NCBI GenBank assembly: GCA_024195265.1 | Contig: JAJLRJ010000003.1 | Location: 31,286,143-31,350,142, forward strand | Length of the DNA: 64,000 nucleotides | Origin: Dendrophyllia cribrosa | Lineage: Eukaryota; Cnidaria; Anthozoa; Scleractinia; Dendrophylliidae | Direction of reading: 5' to 3' | In this document: positions 1 to 14,300 of the stretch, piece by piece | Layout: every line of letters starts with the position of its first letter | Numbering within the stretch: position 1 is the first letter of the stretch | Translations under genes and position numbers: made by a program | The notes under the pieces: generated by a model | What the model was told of the DNA's origin: nothing | The model's input: only the letters and a program-made list of their open reading frames with translations | Database searches by the model: none

Positions 1-305
1 CATTTAACAAGGGCAAACATAGGTAGCTAATGTGAAGATATTCACTCTTCACGTGTCGAGATAGGGTTTTTTCCCGGGTAGGAGAAATCCTTGTATTTTA
101 CTGAAGTTTATATAATAATGTAAGTTTTAATGTAGCAACATTGATCGTCTTAGGATGTTATGTTGTCTTAGTTTACTCATTGTCATTTCCATGTTTTGCT
201 TTAGGTTTTCCTCAAAGTAACTGACGTTAGCTCTCGAGAGGAGTCGGGTAAGATAAGCTCTGCCAAACATGTTTAACCCTTTTTTGTTTTATATACAGGG
301 CAAAC

Positions 306-570
306 CAGAAACCCATAAGTGGGTTGAAATGTGCAACTGTCTCTTGAACGCTTCAAAACAAGCTTCCGATTATTCAATTTGCTGAGAAGTTGTTACAGCC
401 ATATTTGGAAAATCAAGATAAAGACATTAACCAATCAATTCCCTAGAACAACTTGCTTCCAATCTTGAGGGACCGAGGGGTTTCCAAATATGGTACTAAG
501 CCAAAAAAATATGAATATTCGGAAGCTGTGAACGCGCGTTACACGTTTCAACCCACTTATGGGTTTCTGG
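306..570. mobile_element. MITE, CAGAAACCCATAAGTGGG family, intact copy
   Basis: Inverted termini of about 20 bp (CAGAAACCCATAAGTGGGTT and its complement) bound this AT-rich element in an ABCA intron. A second copy at 28280-28789 is alike along its length but carries a nested insertion. The 78-codon ORF that runs across it is not conserved in the second copy. The remaining intronic DNA from 1 to 1190 shows nothing recognisable. Confidence 0.75.
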
Positions 571-1190
571 GGAAACCTAATAAGTCTACTGTGACAATGT
601 TGTTGCACGTTCCATATTTTGCTTTACCCCAGATCCGAAGGTCAGTGTTTGGGTGCGGCCTGGTCTCTGCCGTCGTGTTGTTTCTTTAGACAAGAAACTT
701 TGCTCCACATTGTCTCTCTCCACCCAGGTGTATAAATGGGTACCGGCGACAAAATGCTGGGGGTAACCCTGTGATGGACTAGCATCCCGTGTCATCCAGG
801 GAGGAGTAGCAATATTCCTAGTTGCTTCATGCTACGGAAACCGGGTTAAGCTCTGGCCGAGTGGGCTACCTGTGGCTCGTGTGGGCTACCTGTGGCTCGT
901 GTGCCACAAATGTTATGTTTTTGGTATGACACACGTATACAATTGACTGATCTCTTCGTTAGCAATTCGTGAATAGATATTTTACCAATACGGCAGCCAT
1001 GGATCCCACAATGACCATTGAATTAAGTTGTTATAAAGGAATATGTTAATTTCAATGGGGGTGTCCAGGGAGCAAAATCAATATGGCTGCCGTATCAGTA
1101 AAATGTTATATAAATCTGTTCAAAATTTCTTCCGTCCCTTGTACATTGTAAAAATGTTGACTTCACTTTTGTTTTCCACACCTCTAACAG

Positions 1191-4100
1191 AAGACATCAA
1201 TTCATCTAACTGTGATAACTCTTCTAACCCTGGCGAGTCCGCAAGCACTGGAATCAGCGGTGACCCTGCAGGGTTTGGTGACGACTGGGACTCGGATTTA
1301 CCGGGCGGAGGAGAAATGGAGCTAGGCGACATGTCAGGAATTCGGTATGACGCAAGAGAACAGCTGTTGAGTCCGGAGATACAAGAAGAGGCCAACTGTC
1401 ATTATGGTCAGTAAAGATAAAACTTCATCCATTCTTCTTGGCTAGTTGGCGTTAGTAACTGGATTCAATGAACCAACTCGACCTGTGATTCCTTGATAAT
1501 TACATAGAGCGGTTATTTCGCAAATGCTTTGGTTTTACATTGCTACACTTTGTACTGGCTAAAAAATCTCGCGCCACCTTCTCAACCAATCGGAAGTAAA
1601 ACGAAAACCAACTGTGACTTTTTCGCACGCGTTTTCCCGCGTTTGGCGCCGGCTACATGTATTTGCTTCGAGTTCTGACATAAACGCCACAACTAGCAAT
1701 GCTATTGATTGGTTATAACTGGTTCATGTTGTTTATTTATAATTAGTTCTCCTCCTCCTCCTCCTCCTCCTCCTTCTTGCCATTTTTAAAATTGACGGGT
1801 AAAAATTCTTACTAGCTATTGAACACCTAAAATAAATTCTTCAATTTAATAGAGACTGTAAAATGTAATTCACTAGTGCAGAAAGTAAATTGAAAGTAAT
1901 ATATCAAATATAAGAAAGTGTTTTATCCGGGTTTCCAAACACCGAGAAGTGGGTTGAAAAAACGAGGTGCAGCCGAGAATTGTTTTAACCGACTTCGAGG
2001 TGTTTGGACACCTGATGAAAAACTCTTTCAAGTGTTTGATATAGCTTGTCAAACTGATCATTAAATGCGGAGGAAACGAAGAAATTAAATCTTCAAAATC
2101 TATGCTAATTAACCCTTTCACTCCCAGATTCAATTATGGAGACGAAGCCTCATGGTGTGACCATTCAAATGAAACCTCTTCGGCAGTGCTTTTGCATGGT
2201 ACCATTTGTTCTAACTTTTGAGTCTGTGGATGAAATCCTATGGTGTGACCATTCAAATGAAACCTCTTCGGCAGTGCTTTTGCATGGTACCATTTGTTCT
2301 AACTTTTGAGTCTGTGGATGAAATCCTATGGTGTGACCATTTAAATGAAACCTCTTCAGCAGTACTTTTGCATGGTACCATTTGTTTTAACTTTTGAGTC
2401 TGTGGACGAAATCCTATGGTGTTTGACCATTCAAATGAAATCTCTTCAGCAGTACTTTTGCATGGTACCATTTGTTCTAACTTTTGAGTCTGTGGACAAA
2501 ATCCTATGGTGTGACCATTCAAATGAAACCTCTTCGGCAATACTTTTGCATGGCACCATTTGTTTTTCATATTTTACAAAATGGAATTTGGGAATTTTCA
2601 AACCATTTTTCCTTCCTTTCAGACGACCAGACGCCACTGAACACAGCATTCCAAGGTGTTGGTACTCGTACATTGACCGGCTGTAGTCTGAAATTGCAGC
2701 AGTTCTACGCTCTAATAATCAAACGATTCCACTACGCGCGTCGGAACTTTAAGTCGGTCATATCTCAGATTCTTCTGCCCGCCATATTCATCACCATTGC
2801 CATGACTATGGCTCTCTCGTTTCCAAAATCACCGGATCAACCTCCTTTGGAACTAACTCCGTCGATGTTCCCGCGGCCAAACTACATTCCGTTTGCAAAT
2901 GAGGCCAAAGGCGTCAACCATTTGGCGTCACGATTGGACAAAACATTAACTCTCCTGTCTGGTGTCGGGGCGACGTGTTGTCTGAAATCAATTAATTTGA
3001 CTGTGAAAGAAAGCTTGGGGAAGAGACCTTCCAAGGAACAACTGGCGCAGATGTTCAACCGATCATGTTCCGTTTCCATAGACGAAGTGTCAGAAGATTA
3101 TTTCAAACCGTCAAATATTAACTTAAAGTATATTTATTCCAATGGATCAAATACGTCTCAATCAGTGACGCACAAGGATACTGGCATAGGATGCCGATGT
3201 TCACAGAACAAGACAGCGTATGTATGTGACAGGGGCGCGGCCGGATCACACCCTACGGAACTCGTCACTATCACCTTGGACACACTGCAGAATATAACTG
3301 GCAGGAATATTTCAAAGTATTTATTGTATACAACAGAGACGTTTAGGCTTCACAGGTAGGCGTCTATAGTTGTAACTTAACGTACCTTTCAAAAGATGAT
3401 GCGAAAATAAATTGGGCACACTCAGGTCTGGAGTATGGTAGATTTGCTTAATAATTAGTAAAGATAAATTGCCCTTCCCCGCGCTTTCAACCTCTGTTCC
3501 ACGCTTTCCACGCTTCTAACCTCTTTTGCATGCTTTCAACCTTTTTTTTTCACGCTTCTAACCTCTTTTCCATGCTTTCAACCTCTTTTCCACTCTTCTA
3601 ATTTCTTTTCCACGCTTCCAACCTCTTTTCACGCTTCTTACTTCTTTTCCACGCTTCTAACTTCTTTTCCTCGCTTCTAACTTCTTTTCCACGCTTCTAA
3701 CTTCTTTTCCACGCTTCCAACCTCTTTTCACGCTTCTTACTTCTTTTCCACGCTTCTAACTTCTTTTCCTCGCTTCTAACTTCTTTTCCACGCTTCCAAC
3801 TTTTTTTTTTCTCGCTTCTAACTTCTTTTCCACGCTTCTAACCTCTTTTCCACGCTTCCAACCTCTTTTTCACCCTTTCCACGCCACATGTAACGGCACT
3901 TTTACTAGAATTGTCACACAACACTCCACGCGACGCAAGGAGTGTTGTCACACAACACTCCTTGCGCCGCATGATTATGCTACTTAACAAATCGATTCCA
4001 GTTTGCCGTGCGTCTGTTCAGCGATAGATCACAGATGACGTAACAATGCGGTATGAACCAAAAATTGTCACTATTGTTTTTACCACATTTTGACGTCTTC

Positions 4101-7100
4101 TGTGATCTATAACTTAACAGACGCACGGCAAAATGGAATCTATCTGTTTTACACAATAACAAGGAAAAAAAAACTAGCCTCGTAGCACTTGACTGTAATC
4201 ACGAAGTCCCGGACATCCGGTGCAACTTTTCGCGTAACGTCGCGCGCAATAGTTGCAGAAGTAGAATCGAGTTCTACTTTTGCGACGTTGTGCGCAAAAA
4301 AATGCATCTTGTGACACTCCCAAAAAATCTTGTTGCGCGCAACGTTACACCGTGTGTCCGGACCTTGACTGTTCGATAGCTTCTGCTAAACATTTTTTCG
4401 ATGCCTCCACTGGCCCTTTCCTTCATCACTTGCCCTTTTCCCCATCTGCCTCAGAAAATAGTGACACCCTTGCGCCCTACCTGGTTTGTGACTATCCAAA
4501 CACAGTTGCTTAGGCGACTGTCCACGATGTTCGATCCTCGCATACACACGTAAATAAAACGTCCGTAGTAAGAAAAACAGTTCCCTTTTCGATCAGAATT
4601 CTCGGCGGGTACTACCCAGCAGTGTTGCAAGGATGGCGCAGAGGTGAGAGCACTCGCCTCACACCAGTGTGGGTCCGGTTCGATCCCTGGAGGCGACGCC
4701 ACATGTGGGTTGAGTTTGTTGTTAGTTCACATCCTTGCTCCGGGGGTTTTTCTCCGGTTTTCTTCCCTCCATAAAAGCCAACATTTCCGAATTCCAATTC
4801 GATCCGGAAACAGTGGAAGTAAGAGCCACCTCGTGGATTCCATTGAAATTCCTATTTATTTTATTTATTATTTTATGTATGCTGATTGTAACGCCTGTTC
4901 TGTAGATACGGCGCTCTGTCATTCGGTGAGGTGGTTGGATGGGTACCTCAGAAGCTAGACAAAGTTAAAATAGCATCTGTGAGAAGGCTGGCCATTAGAG
5001 AAGCTGTTAAGGTATGTTCAATTATCAGTTATGTTGGTGTACACTTCATTCTTGGCTCACACTGTGATTACCAGGAGATACACGTCAGTGGTATCTGATG
5101 ATTTGGGTACATTCTTTTTAACTCGTGAATACGCAAAGCGTTGAACGAGTCATAGTAGTGGGGGACAAATATGCAAATGTTCACGCCTTCGATCGATCGA
5201 TCGATCGGCGGTTAACATTGAGTCCACGACACGTACTGGTCACCTGCGTTACCAATGGAGACGGCGTTGGAGGGAGGGGAATGTGGAGAGTTGGACGCAA
5301 GAGGGGGGGTCGGTGGTGCAAGACGCCTAGGGTCAGGTCGGGTCGGTGAACGCTGAGCCCGCGATATGTAATAGTCATCTGCCTTACCAATGGGAACGGC
5401 ATTAGAGGAAGGGTGGGGAGTTAGGCGCAAGGGGTGGGGTCGGTGGAGCAAAACGCCTAGGAGAGAGGAGGGTGCGAACTTTTCGTATTGACGAGTTTGC
5501 TCACAGGAGCCTTTGATTTCAGATGTGGGAAGCGCTACGACAGTAATGTGGGAGGGGGGGGGGGGGGGGGGGGGGTGGGGGTCACATTTCAATAACATTT
5601 TTATAACAGAAACGTGAAAATTTGGCCTAGGCGATTAGGCAAATCCTAGGTAGTTTAGTGGGTAAACGATAGGACAATAGAGCCGGAGGAGCTGAAGGAC
5701 GTTCGATTCTCGCCCAGGACCTGAAAATAACTGTGTTTTTTTTATTTAATTTTAATTTTAATTTTTTGCGTTCGTCAAAAGTCGCTACATTTAATTTCTA
5801 AAAAACCTCCCGCAATATTGCGTTACCGTTAGCATTTCGTATTCATCAATGGCTCGCAGGAGCCTTTGATAATGGTTGTCCATGTTTTTTGTCTAGACCT
5901 TCATACAGAGCGATTTTCACTGGAGCGTCGTAGGCCAAAACCAAAGTAATTACTCTGGCCAATCACAACAAATACAGACAATCCAATGAACCAATCAGAA
6001 CTCAAAGTAATAAACGCATAAGATGTAGCCTGCGCCAAGCGCGGGAAAATCCGTGCATGAAAGTCCTGATTGGTTTTTGTTTTTCTTCTAAGAAAGCGGT
6101 GCAAGATTTTTTAGCCAATCAAAAAGCGTAACAATGTAATACCAAAGCAATCGCGAAATTACCTACGACACTCAAATGAAAAGCGCTCTGATGCTTTCAC
6201 TTATATCTATCCCCGAGTTTAGGCTTGGTACAACAACAAAGGTTACCATGCTCTACCCACCTACTTAAACGTGATGAACAATGCGATACTACGAGCCTCT
6301 CTGTCCAAAAGAAAAGGAAATCCTGCAGCTTATGGTATGTCTGTACAAACATTTTACAAATGGTTTGGCTTGTTTGTAAGTTGGTCGTATTACTTGCATA
6401 TTTTCTTTATATATGTTTTATTTAGCGTTGAAGTAGAAATGGAGGAATGTGAACGTGTTACTTCCGTATAAACCAAGCTACAAATTCATGGAATATTTTA
6501 CTTGTTTACATTGTGTAACAGTATTTAGGTGTTATTTTTGCTCCACTCAAGAGAAAAGCGCTCTAATAGCCATTGTCGTTTCTTTGGCAGGTATAACGGT
6601 ATTTAACCATCCGTTCAACAAGACTGACTCAAATCAACTCTCGGCCCGATACATGTAAGTATTAAAACAACACATTTTCTGCGATGAATCGTTGGTCGTT
6701 TTGTTATCTCGTGAATACACGAAGCGTTGAACGAAGTATAGTATACGGTGGTAAATATGCAAATTTTCACTTGATTTATCACTGGGATGTAAACGTTTTT
6801 TAATTCCTCAGTGTATTACGTCATCCAGTTGTCTAGACAGTCTCGTTTCACACAATGCATATTTATGTCACGCTAAGATGTTTTGGTCGTTTTATATCTG
6901 TTTTGCTCTTCATTTCTTTGACTTCAAACTCAGTATGTAATTAAAACCGGTCTTTGGACTTTGAATGGATTTTGTAGCATTAAGTGGAAAATGTCGCTCG
7001 ATCGCTGTCATCGCTCGCTCACTCGGCTGTAAACCTTTGTTGGTAATTCACCAGAGTATTACGTCATCTGTTTGTCGTGTTTTACACAATGCATATTTAT

Positions 7101-10100
7101 TTCACTCTAAGATGTTTTAATTTAAAGTTATTTACCGCAGTGACGCCGCTAAAAGTCAAGTTAAGGATTATCAAGAACAACTGAAATTAACCTAGCGTTG
7201 TTTCGTATTCACGAGATAGCTCTTAGAGACCTTTGATTGCCTGTCTTTGCCACAAGCTGGATAAAAGAACGAGTCCTCATCACCAGTCGAAAATCAGTTG
7301 TAACCACTGACCTACAGACCTTTGATGAGCCAAGTCATTTACATTTATACGCCAAAGGACGTAACTCGCCATTCTTCAATCACGCACAAGACGCATTAGA
7401 TATTATGTATATGCAGTATGGAAGCCACATGTGAATTAGTTTGTGTGGATGGTAGACACCAGAAGGGGAAGGACGAATCCCGGTCCCCTGTCACTCCTCT
7501 TTCCATTGCCTGCCACGCAGGCTGCATACAAATGACCATATAAATTTCTCGTCTCTTTCAGGCGTCAAGGCACAGATCTTGTGATTGCCATCTTTGTCAT
7601 TATCGCTATGTCCTTTGTACCGGCTAGTTTTGTCGTGTTTCTTGTAACTGAGCGAGCCTCCAAAGCTAAACATCTTCAGTTTGTTAGCGGTGTTGATCCT
7701 GTTATCTACTGGCTTTCCAACTACCTCTGGGATGTGGTAAGTGCAGTGTCCAATTTTAGCATTTAACCCTTTCACTCCCAGAGTCAGTTATGGAGACATG
7801 AAGTGTACATTGTAGTTCTAACTTTTGAGTCTGTGGACGAAATCCTATGGTGTGACCATTCAAATGAAACCTCTTTGGCGGTACGTTTGCATGGCACCAT
7901 TTGTTTTTTAATATTTTACAAAATGAAATTTGAGATTTTTCTTAAATTTTGTTCTTTGGCACTCTTGGGAGTTAAAGGGTTAACTGCATTGAAAAGAGTT
8001 AAGGTCAAGTCGCATGCGAACGTGAATAACACAGAGAACCAATCAGAACTCGAAGCCAATACAAGCAGCTGATGCCAAGCGCGGGAAAACGCGCGTTGGT
8101 TTTGGTATTGCTTCTGGTTATTTAAGAAGGCGGCGCGAGTTTTTAAACCAGTCACAAAGCTAAGTAATGAAAACCAAAGATTATGCGAATAGGCCAATTT
8201 CGATATATATGTAAATTCTTACTTGGCTCCGAGGTTTAGAGGAATAAAACAAAAGAAATCACACTGAGGCTCAGAGATGAATACTTAATGTCTTTTGTTT
8301 TATTCCTCTAAGCCTCGGGGTCAAGTTAGAATAGAGCACTGAGTATGGGGGTTGGGGGGTTGGAAAAGGGAACTAATCGCCCATTCCCGTAGGGCACCGT
8401 GATGATGATGATTAAAATCTTTCTTTTGTTCTTTTCAGTGCAATTACTTGATCCCTGCTTGTGCTTGCATTACCCTGCTGCGTGCGTTTAATGTACCTGC
8501 CTATTCCTCGGACACCAACTTCCCAGCTGTAGTCTGCCTCTTCCTGTTATACGGGTGAGTTGTCAAATGGCTACGAACTGTGTTGCCGCTTCTTAAAGGG
8601 ACACTGTCCCGGCAGAAGTATCTGTTTTAAGTTTACGTTATTATCTCGAAATTGGAAGAAATCATCGCCAAAAGTGATAAACGCAAAGAAATACGAACTA
8701 AACAGACAATAATGGCTAGAAAGGTCAAAATTTCACAAGAATGACAATTTTGATTTCCTGACCACCTGTAGCGAAATCAAATTTTAATGAACTGTAATCC
8801 ACTTCAATCCTTGCAATCCTGCACTTTATCTCCAAATCAAATCAAATTGTTTTGCTCTATAGAATCTTTTTTATCCAACTAAATTGTATATTTGGTGGCA
8901 TTTGGCGATATAACGTGGAAATAAGCTAAGTGAAATTTTGCTATTTCGGCGGGACAGTCGGGACAGTGTCCCTTAACCCTTTTACTGGAGTCAACCCCCC
9001 GTGTAAAGTTTCATGGCTAAGAGCCATATAGACGTCGGCATAAACTGAAGGGACCTTTAAGGCAACGAGAACGTTGACTTCCGGAACGTCACAAGCATCA
9101 ACCGGAAGTCGGATGTTTCATGTCACATCGTGCTTCTATTTATCACCAGTAATAGAAAAGCTCTTGTTATGACGTCACTCTGTGGCTTGACGTCAAAGTC
9201 TATGTACACACAAAGAGAAAGCGATTCGACTTCCGACATCTTTGACGTCCGGGACATCAACGTTAACGTTCTCATTGGCTAAGGTCCCAAATCTATCACA
9301 CCGAGTGCTATGGCGAGTAACATCAACATAGCAATAGGGGAACGGGGAACAGGGATGCTGAAGTGATAATGTGGTCTGGGTTGGAATCCCCCCTGCTCCC
9401 TTTAAGGGTTAAGTTTGTTATTACCGGGTTCTCTCCTTGTTTTGAGAGGGTTTTCTTCGGGTACCCCTGTTTTCCCCCTACTAAAAAAAATACTTTGAAA
9501 TTACAAAAATTACCTTATCATTACTTATTCCAATTACAACAACGTACTAATTTTTTTTCTTCAAAATGTTTACTAACTGTAAATCGTTGTCTCATTACAG
9601 ATGGTCCATTACTCCCATCATGTACCCAGGCGCTTTCTACTTCAGTGAAGCTAGTTCAGCTTACGTGTTCATGATTGTGGTCAACATGTTTTTTGGAGTC
9701 ACCGCCACTGTCACTACTTTCATTCTACAGCTCTTCCCAGATGATTTGGTAGGATAGCTTATTACTTCTTGTTCACGGAATTAACATTCTCTTCTCTAAC
9801 CTTGACTGAAGAACAAGTATCTTTTCTTTTTAATTCGTAAACACGCGAAGCGTTGACTGAGTTATATTATACGGGAAGTAATTTCACTCGATCGATCGGC
9901 TGTAAACATCGAGCCCACGTTATGTAAAGTCACCTGCCTTACCCATAGGAACGGCGTTTCAGGGAGGGGAGGGTGGCGAGTTGGACGCAGGGGGTGGGGG
10001 TCGGTGGAGAGGAGAAGGAGAAGGAGAAGGAGAAGGAGAAGGAGAAGGAGAAGGAGAAGGAGAAGGTCCGAAGGTTTTCACGAGTTTTCACGAAGGTTTT

Positions 10101-10529
10101 CCGAAGGTTTTCACGTATCCACGAGTTAGCTTATAGGAGCCTTTGGTTTTCGTTTTTTTCCGCGATTTTTGTAACATAAGTTACATGACGTACTTGCTCA
10201 CGTGACAACTTTGGAAGCACTCGCTAGTGGTTGTCAATTCTTTTTTTGGTCATTTTACAAGGATTTTCCTGAAAAAGCATATCATCTCTCGGCTGTATTT
10301 CTACATAAACATTTGTTTCTTTTGTCATTGGTGACTTGCCGAGAATGTAGAAAGAATGTAGGTTTGTAAAAGGCAAATACCTATGTGAAATTCATAATAG
10401 GAGTTTGGGTTTATCTGTTGTGTTTTCTAATGATAGTTCGTTTTAAGGGTTAAACGAGGTAGTGCGATGTTGTGCAGTGATATATAAGATTAACGTAAGA
10501 TTAACTTTGATGGAGCCGAAACCAATTGT

Positions 10530-10571
<42 letters not shown>

Positions 10572-11351
10572 GAAATTCAGATATGTGTAGAACCCACATT
10601 TATTTGAAGTCTGCCCCCTTTGAATTACAAATGTAAAGGTTTGATATGCTCGAGTAGCTAACAATAGTGTACTATAATCATCTTAAGTTCTATAGCTATT
10701 TCCAGTTTGCCGTATAGTTGCAGTTCTTTACGCGACGTTTTATTTTCCTCCTCACAGGTATTAACCAAAATATACAACGCCCTGAGAATTATGAACCTTG
10801 GATTTCCAAACTACTGCCTGGGACACGGCCTTATGGACCTGGCTTACAACCAGTATCTTACAGAATACTACACTCAGATAGGTAATAGCGATTACTCCAT
10901 TAAATTAAGTGCTGCTTATCAGCGTTTATTGAATGACCGCAGATTCGAAAGTTTAAAGTACCTCGTACATTGTAAAAGACTGCGCTACAGAAAAGTACTG
11001 CCCAGCTGCTTCCATTTGAATTACCACAGTTCAGGATTTTATCCGCGGACTCAAAAGTTATAATCACCCCGTCTAGCATAATAAACATTATAATATGATC
11101 GTACGGCCCCGCTGACGCAATCCTACAGAAAATAGAATCGCAAGGTGACGTGAGCGGGGCCGGACGGGTTGACGTGAGCCGGTACGGAAAAAGCCGTCCG
11201 GCCCTGCTCGAGTTCAAGCGACCTCGCACTGCACGACTATTCTTGTACTTTCTAGTCATATTATAAAATATGTATTGACTGAGTTAGGTCGGGCCGGACG
11301 GGAAAATATTTGGCTCTCGGTCATGGCGCACGGACCTCGCCATGACCTCTA

Positions 11352-11394
<43 letters not shown>

Positions 11395-14300
11395 GCATAG
11401 TATCACGGGAAAGTACTGCTCAATAGCTGTCATTTGAATGGATACACTGTATAGTAGGATTTCATTCACAGACTCAAAAGCTAGAACCACCTTGTACAGC
11501 ATAATAAACAGCACCACGGCACAGAAACGTAGTGCTCAATGGCTGTCATTTGAATGGTCATACTTAGGTATTCCATCCGCAGATCCAAAAGTGCACAGAC
11601 TCAAAAATTAGAGTCGTATCCTTAATTGGTCTCTGGGAATCACAATCTTTCCTTGGCGAACTATACGGACCATGCCAAAGGCAGTTAGGGGAGCACCGAT
11701 CTGAGGAATTAAAACGTTTTTCATATATTCTCGGTTAGGTGAATACGACAAGATCCGTGATCCGTTTGAGTGGTTGCTGACGACTCGTAACTTGGTGTGC
11801 ATGGCGGTGGAGGGAGTTGTGTTCTTTCTTTTCACTGTTTTGATGGAATTCAGATTCTTTGTTAAGCCGAGGTAAGGGGCTGTTTACATGATACCGGTAT
11901 GAGTTTTATACCGGCATAACTTTCGTTGAAGGGACTGTGAAGGGACACTTCATGCCGATCGACATACCGTATTGACTAAATGAACGAAACAAATATGGCG
12001 ACTCTCGCGACGCCATATTGGATTGGATAACGACTATAACGCATGTGTTACCCCTTCCAGTCTTCCAAGAGAGTGATTTCATACCGAAACGCGCTTAAGG
12101 CCCCTAATTAGGGTAAAACTAGGCTCCTACTTTAGCTGGGGCCCATCCCAGTGGTGTGAATGTCACGCCACCGCATTGGTGTGACTGTTACGCCCCCGCA
12201 GTGGTGTGACTGTTACGCCACCGCAGTGGTGTGACATTCACACCACCGTAGTGGTGCGACGGTAATGTCACCGCAGTTCTGTGAACGTCACGCCACCGCA
12301 GTGTAATGAATGTCACACCATTGCAGTGGTGTTTCTGTCACGCCACATATGTCACGAACCCGTTTCTTTGCTAGGCGCACGCATGTGTCCAAGGACCCCA
12401 TTGAAGCAGAGGATGAAGATGTTGCAGCTGAAAAAGAAAGGGTTCTTAGCGGAGATGCCAGGGGGGAGCTGATTCGAATTGAGAACTTAACAAAGGTGAG
12501 CCTACACAGACTGACCGTTTTCAATATGATTTGCATTCATTTACTCGAAGTCTCGAATGAATTAACCCTTAGCGTCCCCGAAAAAATATAATACGAGTTT
12601 TATTTTAATCCAAAATTTGCTTGATGGCGCTCAATATTTAAGCCAAGTTATTTTCTTAAAAGAACGCCATCATGAGATTAGCGAAGTATTGATTTGCGGC
12701 TTTTTTACGGTAGGTTTACTATTCAAGAAAGAGAGGCAAGCATCTGGCCGTGGATAGGCTGTGTTTAGGTGTTCCAAAGGGAGAGGTGAGCTGTACGCTT
12801 CTATATTCCTTGTTTTTTGTTTTGTTATTTACTTGAAACAATTCTCGAAAAAGGAGCACTTTGAATTTCAGTCGACTACTAGCAGTCTCTTTCTGGATAG
12901 TTGAACGGGCGAGCTCATCATGCGCGCGAACATACGAGGAAACGACGAGTAAGTGACCTAGCGAGCTAAAGAAAGGCTCGCTCGTTCATTATCCAGAAAG
13001 GACTGCTGGCAGCCTCGACGGTCAGCCTCTTCCAGTCGAGGTATCTTAAGTTAGTAAAGAGAGAAGTCCAGGGTATCGGGTGTGCCACAGCATGAGTAGA
13101 GTCACTCTATTCTGGTTTGTTAGAAGAAACAGCACCATTCAGTGACAGGTGATTGAACGTTTAAGACTAAGGAATGTCTTTCCCCTTCTTAGAGAAATAC
13201 GGCGCTGTCTCTGTTATTGGGTTTCTACGTTTTGTACAAGATCTATCTTGTGTTATTGTTTTCGCTGCAGTGTTTTGGCCTGCTAGGTGTAAACGGAGCA
13301 GGAAAAACGAGTACGTTTAAGATGCTGACAGGAGACACATCAATGACTGCGGGAAATGCTTACCTTAACTCGTACAGGTGCGTGGACAGAAATATTTTTT
13401 CTCATTGTCCTTTGACATGAACGACTTCAGAGAACTCCCCAAGAAATATAAATTTAAATGCATTCAAAGTTGTTAAGCAAAGATTACATACAAATAAATT
13501 GTGAAAATCTATTTTGATACTTCTCGTCTTTCACACAGTTGAGTGTCGTAAAACCAAAACCAAAGTAATTACTCTGACCAATCACAGCAGTCGTAAACAA
13601 TCCAATGAACCAATCAGAGCTCGAAGCAATTACATGTCGGCGGCGCCAAGCGCAAGAAAACGCGTGCTAGCAAGTCACGGTTGGTTTTGGTTTTACTTCT
13701 GATTGGTCAAGAAAGTGGCGCGAGATTTTTTAGCCAATCACAAAGCGTAGCAATGCGAACCAAAGCAATTGTGTAATTACTTTCGACACTCAATTGAAAG
13801 CTGCTCTATTTGGTTCAATTGATCGCTTTTGTAATCGACTGACACATTAGAGCCGGCAGACATTACTACGAGACTTTTGGTTTAAGTGTGGTTTAGATAC
13901 TGGTCTAATTCGTTGCTATTTTGTGTGACCGCAGTATTGTATCTGAGATGCAGAAGGTGCACAAGTGTATGGGTTACTGCCCTCAGTTTGATGCTCTTGT
14001 CGATGAACTGACTGGCGCTGAACAACTCACACTGTACGCGAGACTTAGAGGAGTCCCTGAAAACGAAGTACAAAAAGTAAGTGAATGGAGCTCTGTATCT
14101 ACGCCAATATCATGACAAGCTCTGCTTATTATTTTAGAGATTCCATGTACATCCAGTTTTCCTTGTCATATAAATAATCACTGATTGCGGTGATGAGCGC
14201 AACTAACGCAACTGTGAAGAAAGCCTGAAAAAAAAGATCAAGACTATGAACGGGATTTGAAGTCGTGACCTTCGCATTACTACGTAGCATACCTTATCTT

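Noticed and set aside
2253..2673. Several overlapping ORFs on both strands around 2250-2690
   Set aside because: Their sequence simply repeats with the 88-bp satellite period; only the portion from 2623 onward on + is real ABCA coding.
9973..10179. 68-codon ORF with a run of Glu-Lys residues
   Set aside because: It is produced by a (GGAGAA)n microsatellite inside a repeat element; no protein family resemblance.
11608..11835. 75-codon minus-strand ORF
   Set aside because: It is the antisense shadow of the ABCA exon at 11739-11871, which encodes a family-matching TMD segment on the + strand.
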